The position numbers and the translations under genes were made by a program. Positions 8,581-18,040 of a stretch of 64,000 bases of DNA are shown piece after piece. Source of the stretch: Marinicella pacifica (GTDB lineage Bacteria; Pseudomonadota; Gammaproteobacteria; Xanthomonadales; Marinicellaceae). The DNA is taken from the NCBI RefSeq assembly GCF_014636635.1, contig NZ_BMEO01000001.1, forward strand, positions 186,001 through 250,000, read 5' to 3'. Position 1 is the stretch's first letter; every line of letters begins with the position of its first letter. The notes under the pieces are model-generated. The model did no database searches and had not been told where the DNA came from. It was given only the letters and a program-made list of their open reading frames with translations.

Positions 8581-10257
8581 ATGAAAAAGAGTCTTTTTTT
8601 ACTGCCTTTAGCGCTGATGGCTTGTAGTCATGAGTCTGTTAAACAAGATAACTCATCGCTGACTCAAGAAGAACAAGCCGGTATCGAGGCCATCTCAGTT
8701 GAGGCCTTAACTAAGCACGTTAAAACCCTGGCTTCTGATAAATTCGAGGGCCGCGGACCCGGCACACGGGGTGAAGAATTAACGGTTGATTATTTGATTA
8801 AAGCATTTAAAGACGCCGGTCTAAAACCCGGCAATGGTGACAACTACACCCAGGCGGTACCTTTGACTTCGGTTGAAGCCGTGAACAAACCATCGTTAAC
8901 CATCCAAAGCCAGTCAGGTCAGGATATAACCTTAGACTACGCCAAGCAACAGGTTATCTGGACCCGTCATCAAACTGATTCCGTTTCTATTGATGACAGT
9001 GAGCTGGTGTTTGTCGGTTATGGTATTTATGCCCCGGAGCAAAACTGGAATGACTATGCCAATATTGATGTCACCGGTAAAACCGTGGTGATGCTGGTCA
9101 ATGACCCGGGCTATGCCACCCAGGACGAAGCCTTATTTAACGGCAACAGCATGACCTATTACGGTCGCTGGGATTATAAATACGACGAAGCCGCCCGTCA
9201 GGGTGCCGCCGCAGCCATTATTATTCATGACACCAAACCAGCTGCTTATCCCTGGTCAACCGTGGCATCCAGCTGGACCGGTCCGCAGTTTGATATGGTC
9301 AGACAGAATAAAGGCGATGATTTGGCTTTGGTTGAAGGCTGGGTGACCAAAGACACCGCACAAAAATTGTTTAATCAATCAGGTTTAGATTTAGAGGACA
9401 TGTATGCCGCCGCCCAAACCCGGGGTTTTAAAGCCATACCCATGAATTTAAGTGCCTCGGCAACCATCAAAAACAAAGTGGAACAACTGAACTCACAAAA
9501 TGTGGTGGCCATGATTGAAGGCACTGAATCACCGGATGAAGTTTTTATCTACATGGCACACTGGGATCATTTGGGTATGGATCCAAATCTACCCGGCGAT
9601 AATATTTATAACGGTGCTTTGGATAATGCCACTGGCACCGGCGGACTGATTGAACTGGCCAAAGCCTATGCCAATTTACCGGAACCACCCAAACGCAGTG
9701 TTGTGTTTATGGCGGTCACCGCCGAAGAACAAGGTTTACTTGGTTCGGCTTATTATGCCGCCCACCCTGTTTTCCCGCTCGAGAAAACCGTGGCCGGACT
9801 CAATATGGATGGCCTGAATAATTTCGGGCCAACCCATGATGTAACTGTGGTTGGTTACGGTATGAGCGAGCTCGATGATTATTTGGCGCAAAACGCGAAA
9901 AACCAGGGCCGAGTTCTGAGACCCGATTCGATGCCCCAAAATGGCTATTATTACCGCTCCGATCATTTCGAACTGGCTAAATACGGGGTACCGATGCTGT
10001 ACCCCAACAACGGCATCAATCACAAAGAAAAAGGTGAAAGCTATGGGCGACAAAAAGAAGCCGAATACACCGCCGAGCACTACCATGCACCGTCCGATGA
10101 ATACAATCAAAGCTGGGACCTTAATGGTGCAGTCGAAGACCTCAGGCTGTATTTCCTCACCGGTTTAGACATTATTAATAGTAACGACTGGCCTGCTTGG
10201 AATGAAGGCACGGAATTCAAAGAAATCCGTGATAAGCAGCTGAACAACACCCACTAA
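8581..10257 (+). CDS. M28-family zinc aminopeptidase, lipoprotein
   Basis: The product is 558 residues. The start MKKSLFLLPLALMACSH has a lipobox (LMAC), so the protein is probably lipid-anchored. A PA-like insert (about 150-280) precedes the M28 peptidase domain. The metal ligands are readable in order: His in HWDHLG, Asp in DNATGTGG, Glu-Glu in AEEQGLLGS, Asp in NMDGLN, and a late His in SDHFELAKYGVP. It is predicted to trim N-terminal residues from peptides in the periplasm or at the outer membrane. The next gene follows after 44 bp. Confidence 0.9.
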   Translation: MKKSLFLLPLALMACSHESVKQDNSSLTQEEQAGIEAISVEALTKHVKTLASDKFEGRGPGTRGEELTVDYLIKAFKDAGLKPGNGDNYTQAVPLTSVEAVNKPSLTIQSQSGQDITLDYAKQQVIWTRHQTDSVSIDDSELVFVGYGIYAPEQNWNDYANIDVTGKTVVMLVNDPGYATQDEALFNGNSMTYYGRWDYKYDEAARQGAAAAIIIHDTKPAAYPWSTVASSWTGPQFDMVRQNKGDDLALVEGWVTKDTAQKLFNQSGLDLEDMYAAAQTRGFKAIPMNLSASATIKNKVEQLNSQNVVAMIEGTESPDEVFIYMAHWDHLGMDPNLPGDNIYNGALDNATGTGGLIELAKAYANLPEPPKRSVVFMAVTAEEQGLLGSAYYAAHPVFPLEKTVAGLNMDGLNNFGPTHDVTVVGYGMSELDDYLAQNAKNQGRVLRPDSMPQNGYYYRSDHFELAKYGVPMLYPNNGINHKEKGESYGRQKEAEYTAEHYHAPSDEYNQSWDLNGAVEDLRLYFLTGLDIINSNDWPAWNEGTEFKEIRDKQLNNTH

Positions 10258-10301
10258 AGCTTCAGCACGCTTTGTGAGAAAACAAAAATGAGACCATTAA
10301 T

Positions 10302-10679
10302 ATGACGAAATATGAAAGCTTAAATGTCTATGGTGAACCACTGGAGATTTGCGGCACTGACCCCTTGACCGGTTTTTTCCGTGATGGTTGCTGTAACACT
10401 TCGCAAGAAGACATGGGCATCCACACGGTATGCGTGCAATTAACCGACGAATTTCTGCAGTTTTCCAAACTGCAAGGCAATGACCTCACCACGCCCAATC
10501 CAGAATTTGATTTTCCCGGATTAAAAGCCGGCGACCGCTGGTGCTTATGCGCCACCCGCTGGCTGCACGCCTATAAAGCCGGCAAGGCACCCAAAGTCTA
10601 TACACGAAGCACCCACTTTCGAACCATGGAAGTGGTGGATATTAAAATACTTAAGGAATTTGCCCTTGATGTGCAATAA
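10302..10679 (+). CDS. DUF2237-family protein
   Basis: The product is 125 residues and matches the conserved DUF2237 pattern: an N-terminal NVYGEPLEICGTDPLTGF, then GCCNTSQEDMGIHTVC, and a C-terminal GDRWCLCATRW. The conserved cysteines and GDRWCLC block suggest a small folded domain of unknown biochemical role. There is no signal peptide. It lies 44 bp after the M28 peptidase gene on the same strand. Confidence 0.85.
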   Translation: MTKYESLNVYGEPLEICGTDPLTGFFRDGCCNTSQEDMGIHTVCVQLTDEFLQFSKLQGNDLTTPNPEFDFPGLKAGDRWCLCATRWLHAYKAGKAPKVYTRSTHFRTMEVVDIKILKEFALDVQ

Positions 10680-10718
10680 GCTGATTTAAAAATATGAAAA
10701 TATTAAAAAGGAGTCTTT

Positions 10719-11729
10719 ATGCCTAAAACGATTACAATAATTATCTTATTTCTGCTTTCAATGTCTATTCACGCAGAAGAAATAATTAAAAGCGATCAAA
10801 TAAAACATCAATGGAATTGTTTTGGTGGTACATTCTCTGACTATGATAAATGGCGCACATCCATAAAAGAAAAAAATGCCAGAAAAATAAAATCAGAAGA
10901 ACAACTTAAAAAATTCATGGCTTCTCTTGATTCAATGTTTGGCAAAGAACAATTTAATCAGTATAAAGCCACATTAGCCTGTCGAAACTTTCAATACACT
11001 GTGAACGGCCATTTAGTGAATGGCTATGTTATTAAACCGAAATCGACTCAAAATAAACTCCCGGTTCTTATTTATAACCGGGGTGGTAATGAAAATTTTG
11101 GTGGTGTTGTTTTTGCTTCCATGATGCGTAACCTATTTCCAATCGCTGCTGAAGGCTTCATTATAATTGGCAGCCAGTATCGAGGTACATTTATGCCACA
11201 ATCAACGGTGGGTGATGAGTTTGGCGGTGCTGATGTTGAGGATGTTATATCCTTATTAGAATTCATCCCCGATATTGAGTCAGCTGATCCAGAAAGAATC
11301 GGTATGTATGGAGCCAGCCGTGGTGGTATGCAAACATTTTTGATTTTGAAAAAATCGAAAAATATCAAAGCCGTTGCCACCATTGCAGGAAATTCTGATT
11401 TATTAAAAGGGCTTAAAGAGCGACCGAAAATGGAACGGGTATATAAAGCACGGATTCCAAATTATGAACAAGATAAAGTGGCTGAATTAGAAAAACGCTC
11501 CGTCTTAAAATGGGTCGATGAGTTGCCAACTCATGTTCCTGTTTTATTAATGCATGGAACCAATGATACGCGTGTCGATGTAAGCCACTCTAAAGAATTA
11601 GCTGTGGCCTTGGAAAAGCACGACATTCCACATAAACTTGTTTTATTTGAAGGTGATAATCACACACTTTCAAAAAATAAAACTCGGGCAAACAAAGAAC
11701 TGGTCAAATGGTTTCGTGATCACTTATAA
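10719..11729 (+). CDS. Secreted S9-like alpha/beta hydrolase
   Basis: The product is 336 residues with a signal peptide (MPKTITIIILFLLSMSIHAEE). The hydrolase fold carries the nucleophile elbow GASRGGM, the acid in HGTNDTRVD and the catalytic histidine in GDNHTL, the order found in prolyl-oligopeptidase/dipeptidyl-peptidase S9 proteins. It lacks the large beta-propeller of true S9 enzymes; a short N-terminal region replaces it. It probably acts on peptides or esters in the periplasm. A weak Shine-Dalgarno (AAAGGAG) precedes the ATG. Confidence 0.82.
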   Translation: MPKTITIIILFLLSMSIHAEEIIKSDQIKHQWNCFGGTFSDYDKWRTSIKEKNARKIKSEEQLKKFMASLDSMFGKEQFNQYKATLACRNFQYTVNGHLVNGYVIKPKSTQNKLPVLIYNRGGNENFGGVVFASMMRNLFPIAAEGFIIIGSQYRGTFMPQSTVGDEFGGADVEDVISLLEFIPDIESADPERIGMYGASRGGMQTFLILKKSKNIKAVATIAGNSDLLKGLKERPKMERVYKARIPNYEQDKVAELEKRSVLKWVDELPTHVPVLLMHGTNDTRVDVSHSKELAVALEKHDIPHKLVLFEGDNHTLSKNKTRANKELVKWFRDHL

Positions 11730-11784
11730 ACCCTATTCAATTAGCTAAAAAAATCAACCAATTAATCTATAAAGAAATAAAGCC

Positions 11785-12513
11785 ATGAAAATAACGCAAA
11801 CCTTGATTACTTGTCTATTACTGATCACAGGATTAACAAACGTTAAAGCCGACACCATCCTTGGGCTTTACGCCGGTTACAATTACTGGCAACATGATTT
11901 GGCGGATGGTATTCAAGTCAATTTTACTGATGAAAAAAATTCTGAGAAAGGCAATATATTTTACGTTGCCTTGGAACATCCCGTTCCATTTATACCCAAT
12001 GCTAAAATCCAGCACAACACCCTCACGGGTGAGGCCTCTGGAACCATGGAAATACTTGGTGTGGATGGCAACCCCCAAACCGTACAAGCGAGAACCGCTG
12101 TTGATTTAAGTCATAACGAATTAATTTTGTATTATGAGTTGCTTGATAACTGGATTAATTTAGATGTTGGCGCGAGTGTTAAATATTTTGACGGCTATCA
12201 ACCCATCCATGTTCAGGCCATGGTTCAGAATCGCATAAAAATCGATGAATGGATTCCTTTACTCTATGCCAAAGGCCAGTTTGACTTACCATTTACCGGC
12301 CTATCCGCTTATGGCAGTCTTCAAGCACTCAGTTTAGGCAGTAACGATGTCACCGACCTTGAAATGGGCCTGAACTATGAAACCAAAATGGGACTTGGCG
12401 CCACCCTCGGCTTTCGGGTATTGGATGTAGATTTTGACGTAAGCGATAATGTCAATTTACTCTACGATCAGCGTTTAGAGGGGTTTTTCCTGGGTGTGAA
12501 TGTGCATTTCTAA
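11785..12513 (+). CDS. TIGR04219-type outer-membrane beta-barrel protein
   Basis: The product is 242 residues with a signal peptide ending near ADT. The mature start LGLYAGYNYWQHDL and the terminal ...FFLGVNVHF with an aromatic last residue fit an outer-membrane barrel of the TIGR04219 family. Alternating hydrophobic strands run through the whole length. Function is unknown; these are often small porin-like or structural barrels. It follows the S9-like hydrolase by 55 bp and may share its transcript. Confidence 0.72.
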   Translation: MKITQTLITCLLLITGLTNVKADTILGLYAGYNYWQHDLADGIQVNFTDEKNSEKGNIFYVALEHPVPFIPNAKIQHNTLTGEASGTMEILGVDGNPQTVQARTAVDLSHNELILYYELLDNWINLDVGASVKYFDGYQPIHVQAMVQNRIKIDEWIPLLYAKGQFDLPFTGLSAYGSLQALSLGSNDVTDLEMGLNYETKMGLGATLGFRVLDVDFDVSDNVNLLYDQRLEGFFLGVNVHF

Positions 12514-12552
12514 TTAAGCTGAATTCACTCATAACGTCTTTTTGACAGATTA

Positions 12553-12576
12553 AAGCCTGTTGTAATATTCAGGCTT
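12553..12576 (+). terminator. Possible terminator hairpin after the barrel gene
   Basis: An inverted repeat AAGCCTG ... CAGGCTT with a ten-base loop lies 40 bp after the barrel stop codon. The T-run that follows is poor (AAATTGTG), so termination may be weak or Rho-assisted. Confidence 0.4.
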
Positions 12577-12615
12577 AAATTGTGACTTTTATCTTCATTT
12601 TATTTTAAGCGACAC

Positions 12616-12621
12616 TATAAT
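12616..12621 (+). promoter_or_regulatory. -10 box 7 bases upstream of the glycosyltransferase ATG
   Basis: A perfect TATAAT ends seven bases before the ATG at 12629. Transcription from it would start at or next to the A of the start codon, giving a leaderless mRNA. No Shine-Dalgarno is seen upstream of the ATG. The -35 is not convincing. Confidence 0.5.
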
Positions 12622-12628
12622 CAGCCAC

Positions 12629-15600
12629 ATGAACTGGAAGTCACATTTAACTCAAATTAAGCAACACACCGGTCTCAACACAATTGCTGATAATGCAGTT
12701 GCTTCTACTCATATTGATATCATCATTACTGTGTATAATGGCTATGAAGCATTGCAAGAATGTATCAAAAGCGTATTAGCGCATACCGATTATAGATTCC
12801 CCGTTTATATCTATAACGATGCCAGCACCGATGCCAGGGTCAAACCCTACTTAAATGCAGTTGAACAACAATATGCACATATAAAAGTAACACACCATAA
12901 TAAAAATATGGGTTATCTCGCCAATGTCAATCAAGCCATGGCCAACAGCTCACATGATGTTGTGTTGCTCAATTCTGATACTCGTGTGACGGCTAATTGG
13001 TTGACTGAAATGCAAACCATCGCCGCAGATGAACGCATCGGGGCTGTCTGCCCCTTGTCTGATGATGCCACTATTTTGAGCTTAAAAAATCACCGGCAAC
13101 ATAAGCAACTTCAATCTTTAAACGGCCTGTGGTTTGACATCCCAACAGCGGTTGGTTTTTGTCTGTTGATCAAACGTAAAATTATTCAACAATTAGGCGG
13201 TTTTGATGCCTATTATGCGCCCGGCTATGGTGAAGAGTGTGATTATTCTATGCGCATCAGATTGGCCGGCTATCATATCGCCGCTGCGCCTGCGGCTTTT
13301 GTTTATCATCAGGGCTCACAGAGTTTTGATCAAACCGCCACTGAACTTAAACAACAACATCAAAAACTACTGGAATTACGCTGGCCCGGTTATAACGCGG
13401 AAATTCAAGCTTTTATCCAGCGAAGTCTTGTCAGGCATATTGACCAATTCATCAAGAAAACTGACCATAAAATAAAAGTACTGCATGTGGTCCATGGTCT
13501 TGAGAATAAAGGCGGGGTTGAGCTGTTTACGCTTCAATTGCTACGAAAACTAAGCAAAGACAGTCAACACGATGTTTTGACTGGCGCTTTCAAAGACCCT
13601 CAAAACAAAGCCATGGTCCAAGCCCAACTCGGCACAGAGATAAATCTTATTGAATTACAACCAACCCGGGCACAAGGATTTATTTATACCCATCGATCAG
13701 ATTTATTCAATACCACGCTGGATTTGAATTTTGCTAATTTGCTACTTTTCGGACAATATGACGTGGTTCATTTTCATTCGCTGGTTGGCATCGGTTCAAT
13801 GCTTTGGCCACTGATCTGCCGGCAGCATGATGTCCCCTATGTGCTTTATTTTCATGATCATTTTGGCTTGTGCCAAATATACAGTATGCTCAGGGCTGAG
13901 GGCGGGAAAGACCGCTTTTGTGGTCGAAATCATATGTCGGCCACTGCCCAACTCTGCCAACAATGTATCCAACAAAAAACCAGATTTAACCAAATCCCAC
14001 AATCTGATTATATGCACCAACGGATCGAAATCTGGGATGCCATTCTCGCCGGAAGTCTACAAAATTATTATTCCAGCCATTATCTCAAAGAACAGTATCA
14101 ACAACGCTTTTTGAAAACCATCGGCAAAAACCGGGTACTTGCACCTTGCTTCTTAACCCCCAATACCTCAGCAAGAAAGATTGGCTCAAAATCCATCCAT
14201 ATTGCCTATTTGGGACATTTCACCGCTTTTAAAGGTGCGTATGTGTATCTTGAAGCCCAACGTCAGTTCACCCACCAGCCATCGCTTCATTGGCACATCA
14301 TTGGAGGTGTGGAACAAACTTTTAAAACCACCATTGAACAACAAGGGATCCAATGCAGCGGCGCGTTTAAGTCATCTGATTTACCTAAATTGTTAGAAAA
14401 TATTGATCTGGTGGTACTGTGCTCAATATTTCCGGAATCTTACAGCATTACTTTATCCGAAGCCCTACAGGCAGGTATCCCGGTCATTGCACCAAAGATT
14501 GGTGCTTTTCAAGAACGCGTGCATCATAATAACGGCTTGTTATTCGAGGCCGGCAATGCCGATGACTTAGCGGCAAAAATCAAATACTTTATCAAGCATC
14601 AGCACGAACCAGAATTTCTACCGGAAATCACCTTTGAGAACACAAGCCAGGCAAGTGACTTAAAACAGTTGCAGGCCATCTATACCAGTGTGACCGCTGC
14701 GTCCATCCGACCTCTTGCTGCAAGCACGGATAATTTATTAAATCCACCTAAAAACAGTGCCTATCAAAATATGGCTCAGTGGTTAGATGCGCCGCATACA
14801 CTGGAAGCGGAACCCGATTGGAACACCCCCGATGCCGGCTTACGGGTGTGTATTATTGGTGAACAATTAACACACATTGAACGTAGTCAAGACAGTCTTA
14901 AGCACTATCTATCATCACCGAAATTGATTGATATTAAGCAGTTATCTTATAAAGAAAAGACTCAGAACACACCGATACTGATACTACTGGCCGGCACAGT
15001 TATCAATGATAATATGGGCAATTGGCTGACGGCTTTCAAGCAGACACAAACAGCGGTTGGTTTAGCAGACTTTGCCTTAATCAATCAACGTGAACATGTG
15101 TATGCACCCCATTTCCAACAGCAATTTTCCTGGTTGAATCATCGCGCCAACAACCAAGCTGTCGGTGCTATGCTGATTAATCCGGCCTTAACCCATGATG
15201 ATGTGTGGAAAGCAGTTCAAAATCTAAACCATACCATGACATGGCTGCAAACCTGGCTGCAACGTACCATTGAATTATCCGGTCTGTCAGCCATCCATTA
15301 TTTTCCTCATTACAGTTACGCCTTAGCAGATCAGCTTTGGGTGGAAAACTGGAAGCGATTAGACTCCCCCTCTGAATCATGCATACGCTCATCACATATT
15401 TTGCTGGTGATTAAAAGTACCAGGCCTGCCGATAAAATTAAACCTTTAATACAGAATTTACGGGCACAAAATGGTTTATTTACATGCACAATAATACTTT
15501 TTAGTGATGCACTGAAAACTGTGGAATCTGATGATGTCGTGGTTTACCCCTTAGCTGATACAAAGCAAAAACCAAGCCTGATTAAACAGCATCTGGAATC

Positions 15601-17170
15601 ATCAGGCGCTGAACAGCTACTATTATTAAATGATAATGTCATCTTCAATGATTTATGGTGTCTCAATCACTTATTGAATGCATGCATTGAATTTAGCTTG
15701 GATGCGGTATCTCCGGCAGCTGCAAAAAGCCGAAACAAACACCATTTAATTGGCAACAAATTAGGTGGCGGATTATTCTTTTATGGTAAAGGTGTGGTCG
15801 CAGACACCACATTCCATCCAGATAATCACCCCATTGAACATAATTTACTGGATGAAGATTGCCTATTAATTACACGCCGTGCCTGGCTGACCATCCAGGA
15901 CCAATTGCCGGACTTAAACCACTATTCTACATTCTTATTGTCACAATTATTGAATCAACATGATTACCGGATGGCTTTAGCTAAGGTGCCGGGACTGCTC
16001 AAATCCGGCTTACCAAGCCACGCCACAAATGTAGCCGGCGCATCTCTGGAATCAGAAAGAAAGGACATCATAAAAAAGTCTCAACAATTCAAGCCACCTA
16101 ACATCTACTCCGCCGCTTTCAGTAACAGAAGAAATAACCAGCTGGATGTCAATTTTGGTACCTTTAAAACACCCAAAAATCGACCCAGAATCATCGCTTA
16201 TGCCCACGATTCATGGGCCAGTGGTTTCTATCGGGTAAAATCACCCTTATCAGCCCTTGCTGCGGCCGGTGAGGCCAGTGTTTTATTTCTGCCTGAAAAT
16301 CAGGCTCAACTATTCCCGACTCCTTATGAAATTAACAAGATGCAAGCCGACTGTTTATTGTTGCACCATTGTTTTTCAGATGTTCAGTTGGCACATATAA
16401 AACAATTTAAGCAGCAATTAGAATGCCCCATTATTTTAAGCCTGGATGATTTGTTGACCCAAATTCCAAAATATAACCCAATGGCTGAGAAAATCCCCAA
16501 AGACATCAATAGCAGACTTAAAACCGCCTTTAAACTGGCGGATCGGGTGATTGTCAGCACCGAGTATCTGGCCACTGAATACCGGGATTTACATGCTGAC
16601 ATAACAGTCATTCCAAACAACATTTCTGAACAAATTTGGCCGATTCACACAGCAAAGCCTCGGCCTCAGCACAGATTAAGAATTGGCTGGGCAGGCGCGG
16701 GACAACACCAGGCTGATTTGGCCTGGCTGACACCTGTTATTGAAGCCACCAAAGACCAAATCCAATGGGTCTTCTTTGGTGATAAACCAACTCAGGTTAA
16801 TTCTGACTGGATTGAATATCATCCGCCAGTGGCTTTTGCTCAATACCACCAGGTCTTACCTTCAATAAAATTAGATATCGGTATCGCACCGCTGTTGGAC
16901 AACCCCTTTAATCATGCCAAAAGTAATTTGAAATTATTGGAATATGGTGCTTTAGGGCTGGCTGTCATTTGCTCTAACGTGACCCCTTATCATTCAAGTC
17001 CGGCGATTCAATTAAACAATGAACCTGATGAATGGATTAACTGTATTGAGTCACTGTGCCAGGCGCCGTCTAAAATCCAGAAACATGGCAAAAACATGTC
17101 CGATTGGGTCATTAATAACCATATTTTAGAGCGTAAATTGGATCGATGGAAAGCTGTATTTAAACTTTAA
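12629..17170 (+). CDS. Giant multidomain glycosyltransferase (GT2 + GT4 + further GT-like domains)
   Basis: The product is 1513 residues. Residues about 27-250 form a GT2 domain (DIIITVYNGYEAL, a LNSDTRV metal site near 115, GFDAYYAPGYGEECDYS). Residues about 277-690 form a GT4 domain (HVVHGLENKGGVELF, and FPESYSITLSEALQAGIPV near 600). Residues about 920-1130 look like a second, divergent GT2-type fold (LLLLNDNVIF). Residues about 1170-1510 are another GT4-like domain (AHDSWASGFYRVKSPL, LKLLEYGALGLAV). No signal peptide or membrane span is visible. It likely assembles an oligosaccharide on a surface polymer or glycoprotein; the acceptor is unknown. The convergent methyltransferase gene ends one base away. 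Confidence 0.85.
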   Translation: MNWKSHLTQIKQHTGLNTIADNAVASTHIDIIITVYNGYEALQECIKSVLAHTDYRFPVYIYNDASTDARVKPYLNAVEQQYAHIKVTHHNKNMGYLANVNQAMANSSHDVVLLNSDTRVTANWLTEMQTIAADERIGAVCPLSDDATILSLKNHRQHKQLQSLNGLWFDIPTAVGFCLLIKRKIIQQLGGFDAYYAPGYGEECDYSMRIRLAGYHIAAAPAAFVYHQGSQSFDQTATELKQQHQKLLELRWPGYNAEIQAFIQRSLVRHIDQFIKKTDHKIKVLHVVHGLENKGGVELFTLQLLRKLSKDSQHDVLTGAFKDPQNKAMVQAQLGTEINLIELQPTRAQGFIYTHRSDLFNTTLDLNFANLLLFGQYDVVHFHSLVGIGSMLWPLICRQHDVPYVLYFHDHFGLCQIYSMLRAEGGKDRFCGRNHMSATAQLCQQCIQQKTRFNQIPQSDYMHQRIEIWDAILAGSLQNYYSSHYLKEQYQQRFLKTIGKNRVLAPCFLTPNTSARKIGSKSIHIAYLGHFTAFKGAYVYLEAQRQFTHQPSLHWHIIGGVEQTFKTTIEQQGIQCSGAFKSSDLPKLLENIDLVVLCSIFPESYSITLSEALQAGIPVIAPKIGAFQERVHHNNGLLFEAGNADDLAAKIKYFIKHQHEPEFLPEITFENTSQASDLKQLQAIYTSVTAASIRPLAASTDNLLNPPKNSAYQNMAQWLDAPHTLEAEPDWNTPDAGLRVCIIGEQLTHIERSQDSLKHYLSSPKLIDIKQLSYKEKTQNTPILILLAGTVINDNMGNWLTAFKQTQTAVGLADFALINQREHVYAPHFQQQFSWLNHRANNQAVGAMLINPALTHDDVWKAVQNLNHTMTWLQTWLQRTIELSGLSAIHYFPHYSYALADQLWVENWKRLDSPSESCIRSSHILLVIKSTRPADKIKPLIQNLRAQNGLFTCTIILFSDALKTVESDDVVVYPLADTKQKPSLIKQHLESSGAEQLLLLNDNVIFNDLWCLNHLLNACIEFSLDAVSPAAAKSRNKHHLIGNKLGGGLFFYGKGVVADTTFHPDNHPIEHNLLDEDCLLITRRAWLTIQDQLPDLNHYSTFLLSQLLNQHDYRMALAKVPGLLKSGLPSHATNVAGASLESERKDIIKKSQQFKPPNIYSAAFSNRRNNQLDVNFGTFKTPKNRPRIIAYAHDSWASGFYRVKSPLSALAAAGEASVLFLPENQAQLFPTPYEINKMQADCLLLHHCFSDVQLAHIKQFKQQLECPIILSLDDLLTQIPKYNPMAEKIPKDINSRLKTAFKLADRVIVSTEYLATEYRDLHADITVIPNNISEQIWPIHTAKPRPQHRLRIGWAGAGQHQADLAWLTPVIEATKDQIQWVFFGDKPTQVNSDWIEYHPPVAFAQYHQVLPSIKLDIGIAPLLDNPFNHAKSNLKLLEYGALGLAVICSNVTPYHSSPAIQLNNEPDEWINCIESLCQAPSKIQKHGKNMSDWVINNHILERKLDRWKAVFKL

Positions 17171-17171
17171 A

Positions 17172-18020
17172 TCACAAACCTAATCGGGCTTTAAGATGAT
17201 TAATGATGGTGGCTTGCCGTTGAACTTGCTGCTCTAATTCAGGCATTCTTTTATCGACAGACTGTAATCGCTGTAATTGCTGTTCGTGATGCTTATACAA
17301 ACTATTCTCACTGTCATTGAAGCAACTGCCACCAAGATGTTTGAATTTCTCAAGATTTTGCTCACAATCCGTTGCAATAGCCAGTAAGTACTGAGGTTTA
17401 GTAATATCCTTATGAGCGGTAAACTCTTTACCTTGTTGAACCCATTTAGCTTGTAAAGTAACACTTTCTGCTTGGTTATCAATTGGTTTAATTACTGACG
17501 CCAACTGTAATTGTTGACCAAATAACGCACTGTGCGCGAAGTGCCTGGATAATAAACCTTGAAACTCAACGCGATCCAGTTCTTTAACATGATGGTGGTT
17601 ATGCTTGTCTTCTGGATTATAAACATCGGTATCAGGCGTGGATATAATCAAAACCCCATCTTGTTTTAATAACCGTTTAAACTCAAACAACAAAGCTTCA
17701 TGCTCCGCCAGGTGCTCCAGGGTTTCGAACGATGTTATGCAGTCTAATTGATTCGCAGCCAAGCCGGTATTCAAGACATCAGCACAAACAAAGCGAATGT
17801 TATCTTGAGGATATTTTTGTTGGGCCTTTTGAATGGTGGCCGCATCGATATCCAAGGCAGTAACATGTTTCGCATGTTGTGCCAATAAAGCGGCGCCGTA
17901 ACCTTCACCACAGGCCAAATCAGCAAGCTGCAGATCTTTTATCAGCGGTAAAACCCAGAAATAGCGATGCCAGTGTTCGTACCACTGATGAAATAGATGT
18001 TCCGTGGTATAGCGTTCCAT
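17172..18020 (-). CDS. Class I SAM-dependent methyltransferase
   Basis: The product is 282 residues. The SAM-binding motif I is LADLACGEGYGAALLAQ, with the acidic end of beta-2 in VTALDIDAATI and motif IV near CITSFETLEHL. The C-terminal ~60 residues look like a coiled coil (QQLQRLQSVDKRMPELEQQV). Such proteins often methylate sugars or glycan ends, which would fit its place beside the large glycosyltransferase, but this is inferred from context only. The two genes converge with a single base between stop codons. Confidence 0.8.
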   Translation of the reverse strand: MERYTTEHLFHQWYEHWHRYFWVLPLIKDLQLADLACGEGYGAALLAQHAKHVTALDIDAATIQKAQQKYPQDNIRFVCADVLNTGLAANQLDCITSFETLEHLAEHEALLFEFKRLLKQDGVLIISTPDTDVYNPEDKHNHHHVKELDRVEFQGLLSRHFAHSALFGQQLQLASVIKPIDNQAESVTLQAKWVQQGKEFTAHKDITKPQYLLAIATDCEQNLEKFKHLGGSCFNDSENSLYKHHEQQLQRLQSVDKRMPELEQQVQRQATIINHLKARLGL

Positions 18021-18040
18021 GGCAATTAAAGACAGTGTAA

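Noticed and set aside
9736-10110. 124-residue antisense ORF inside the M28 peptidase gene
   Set aside because: It is a shadow frame with no recognisable domain.
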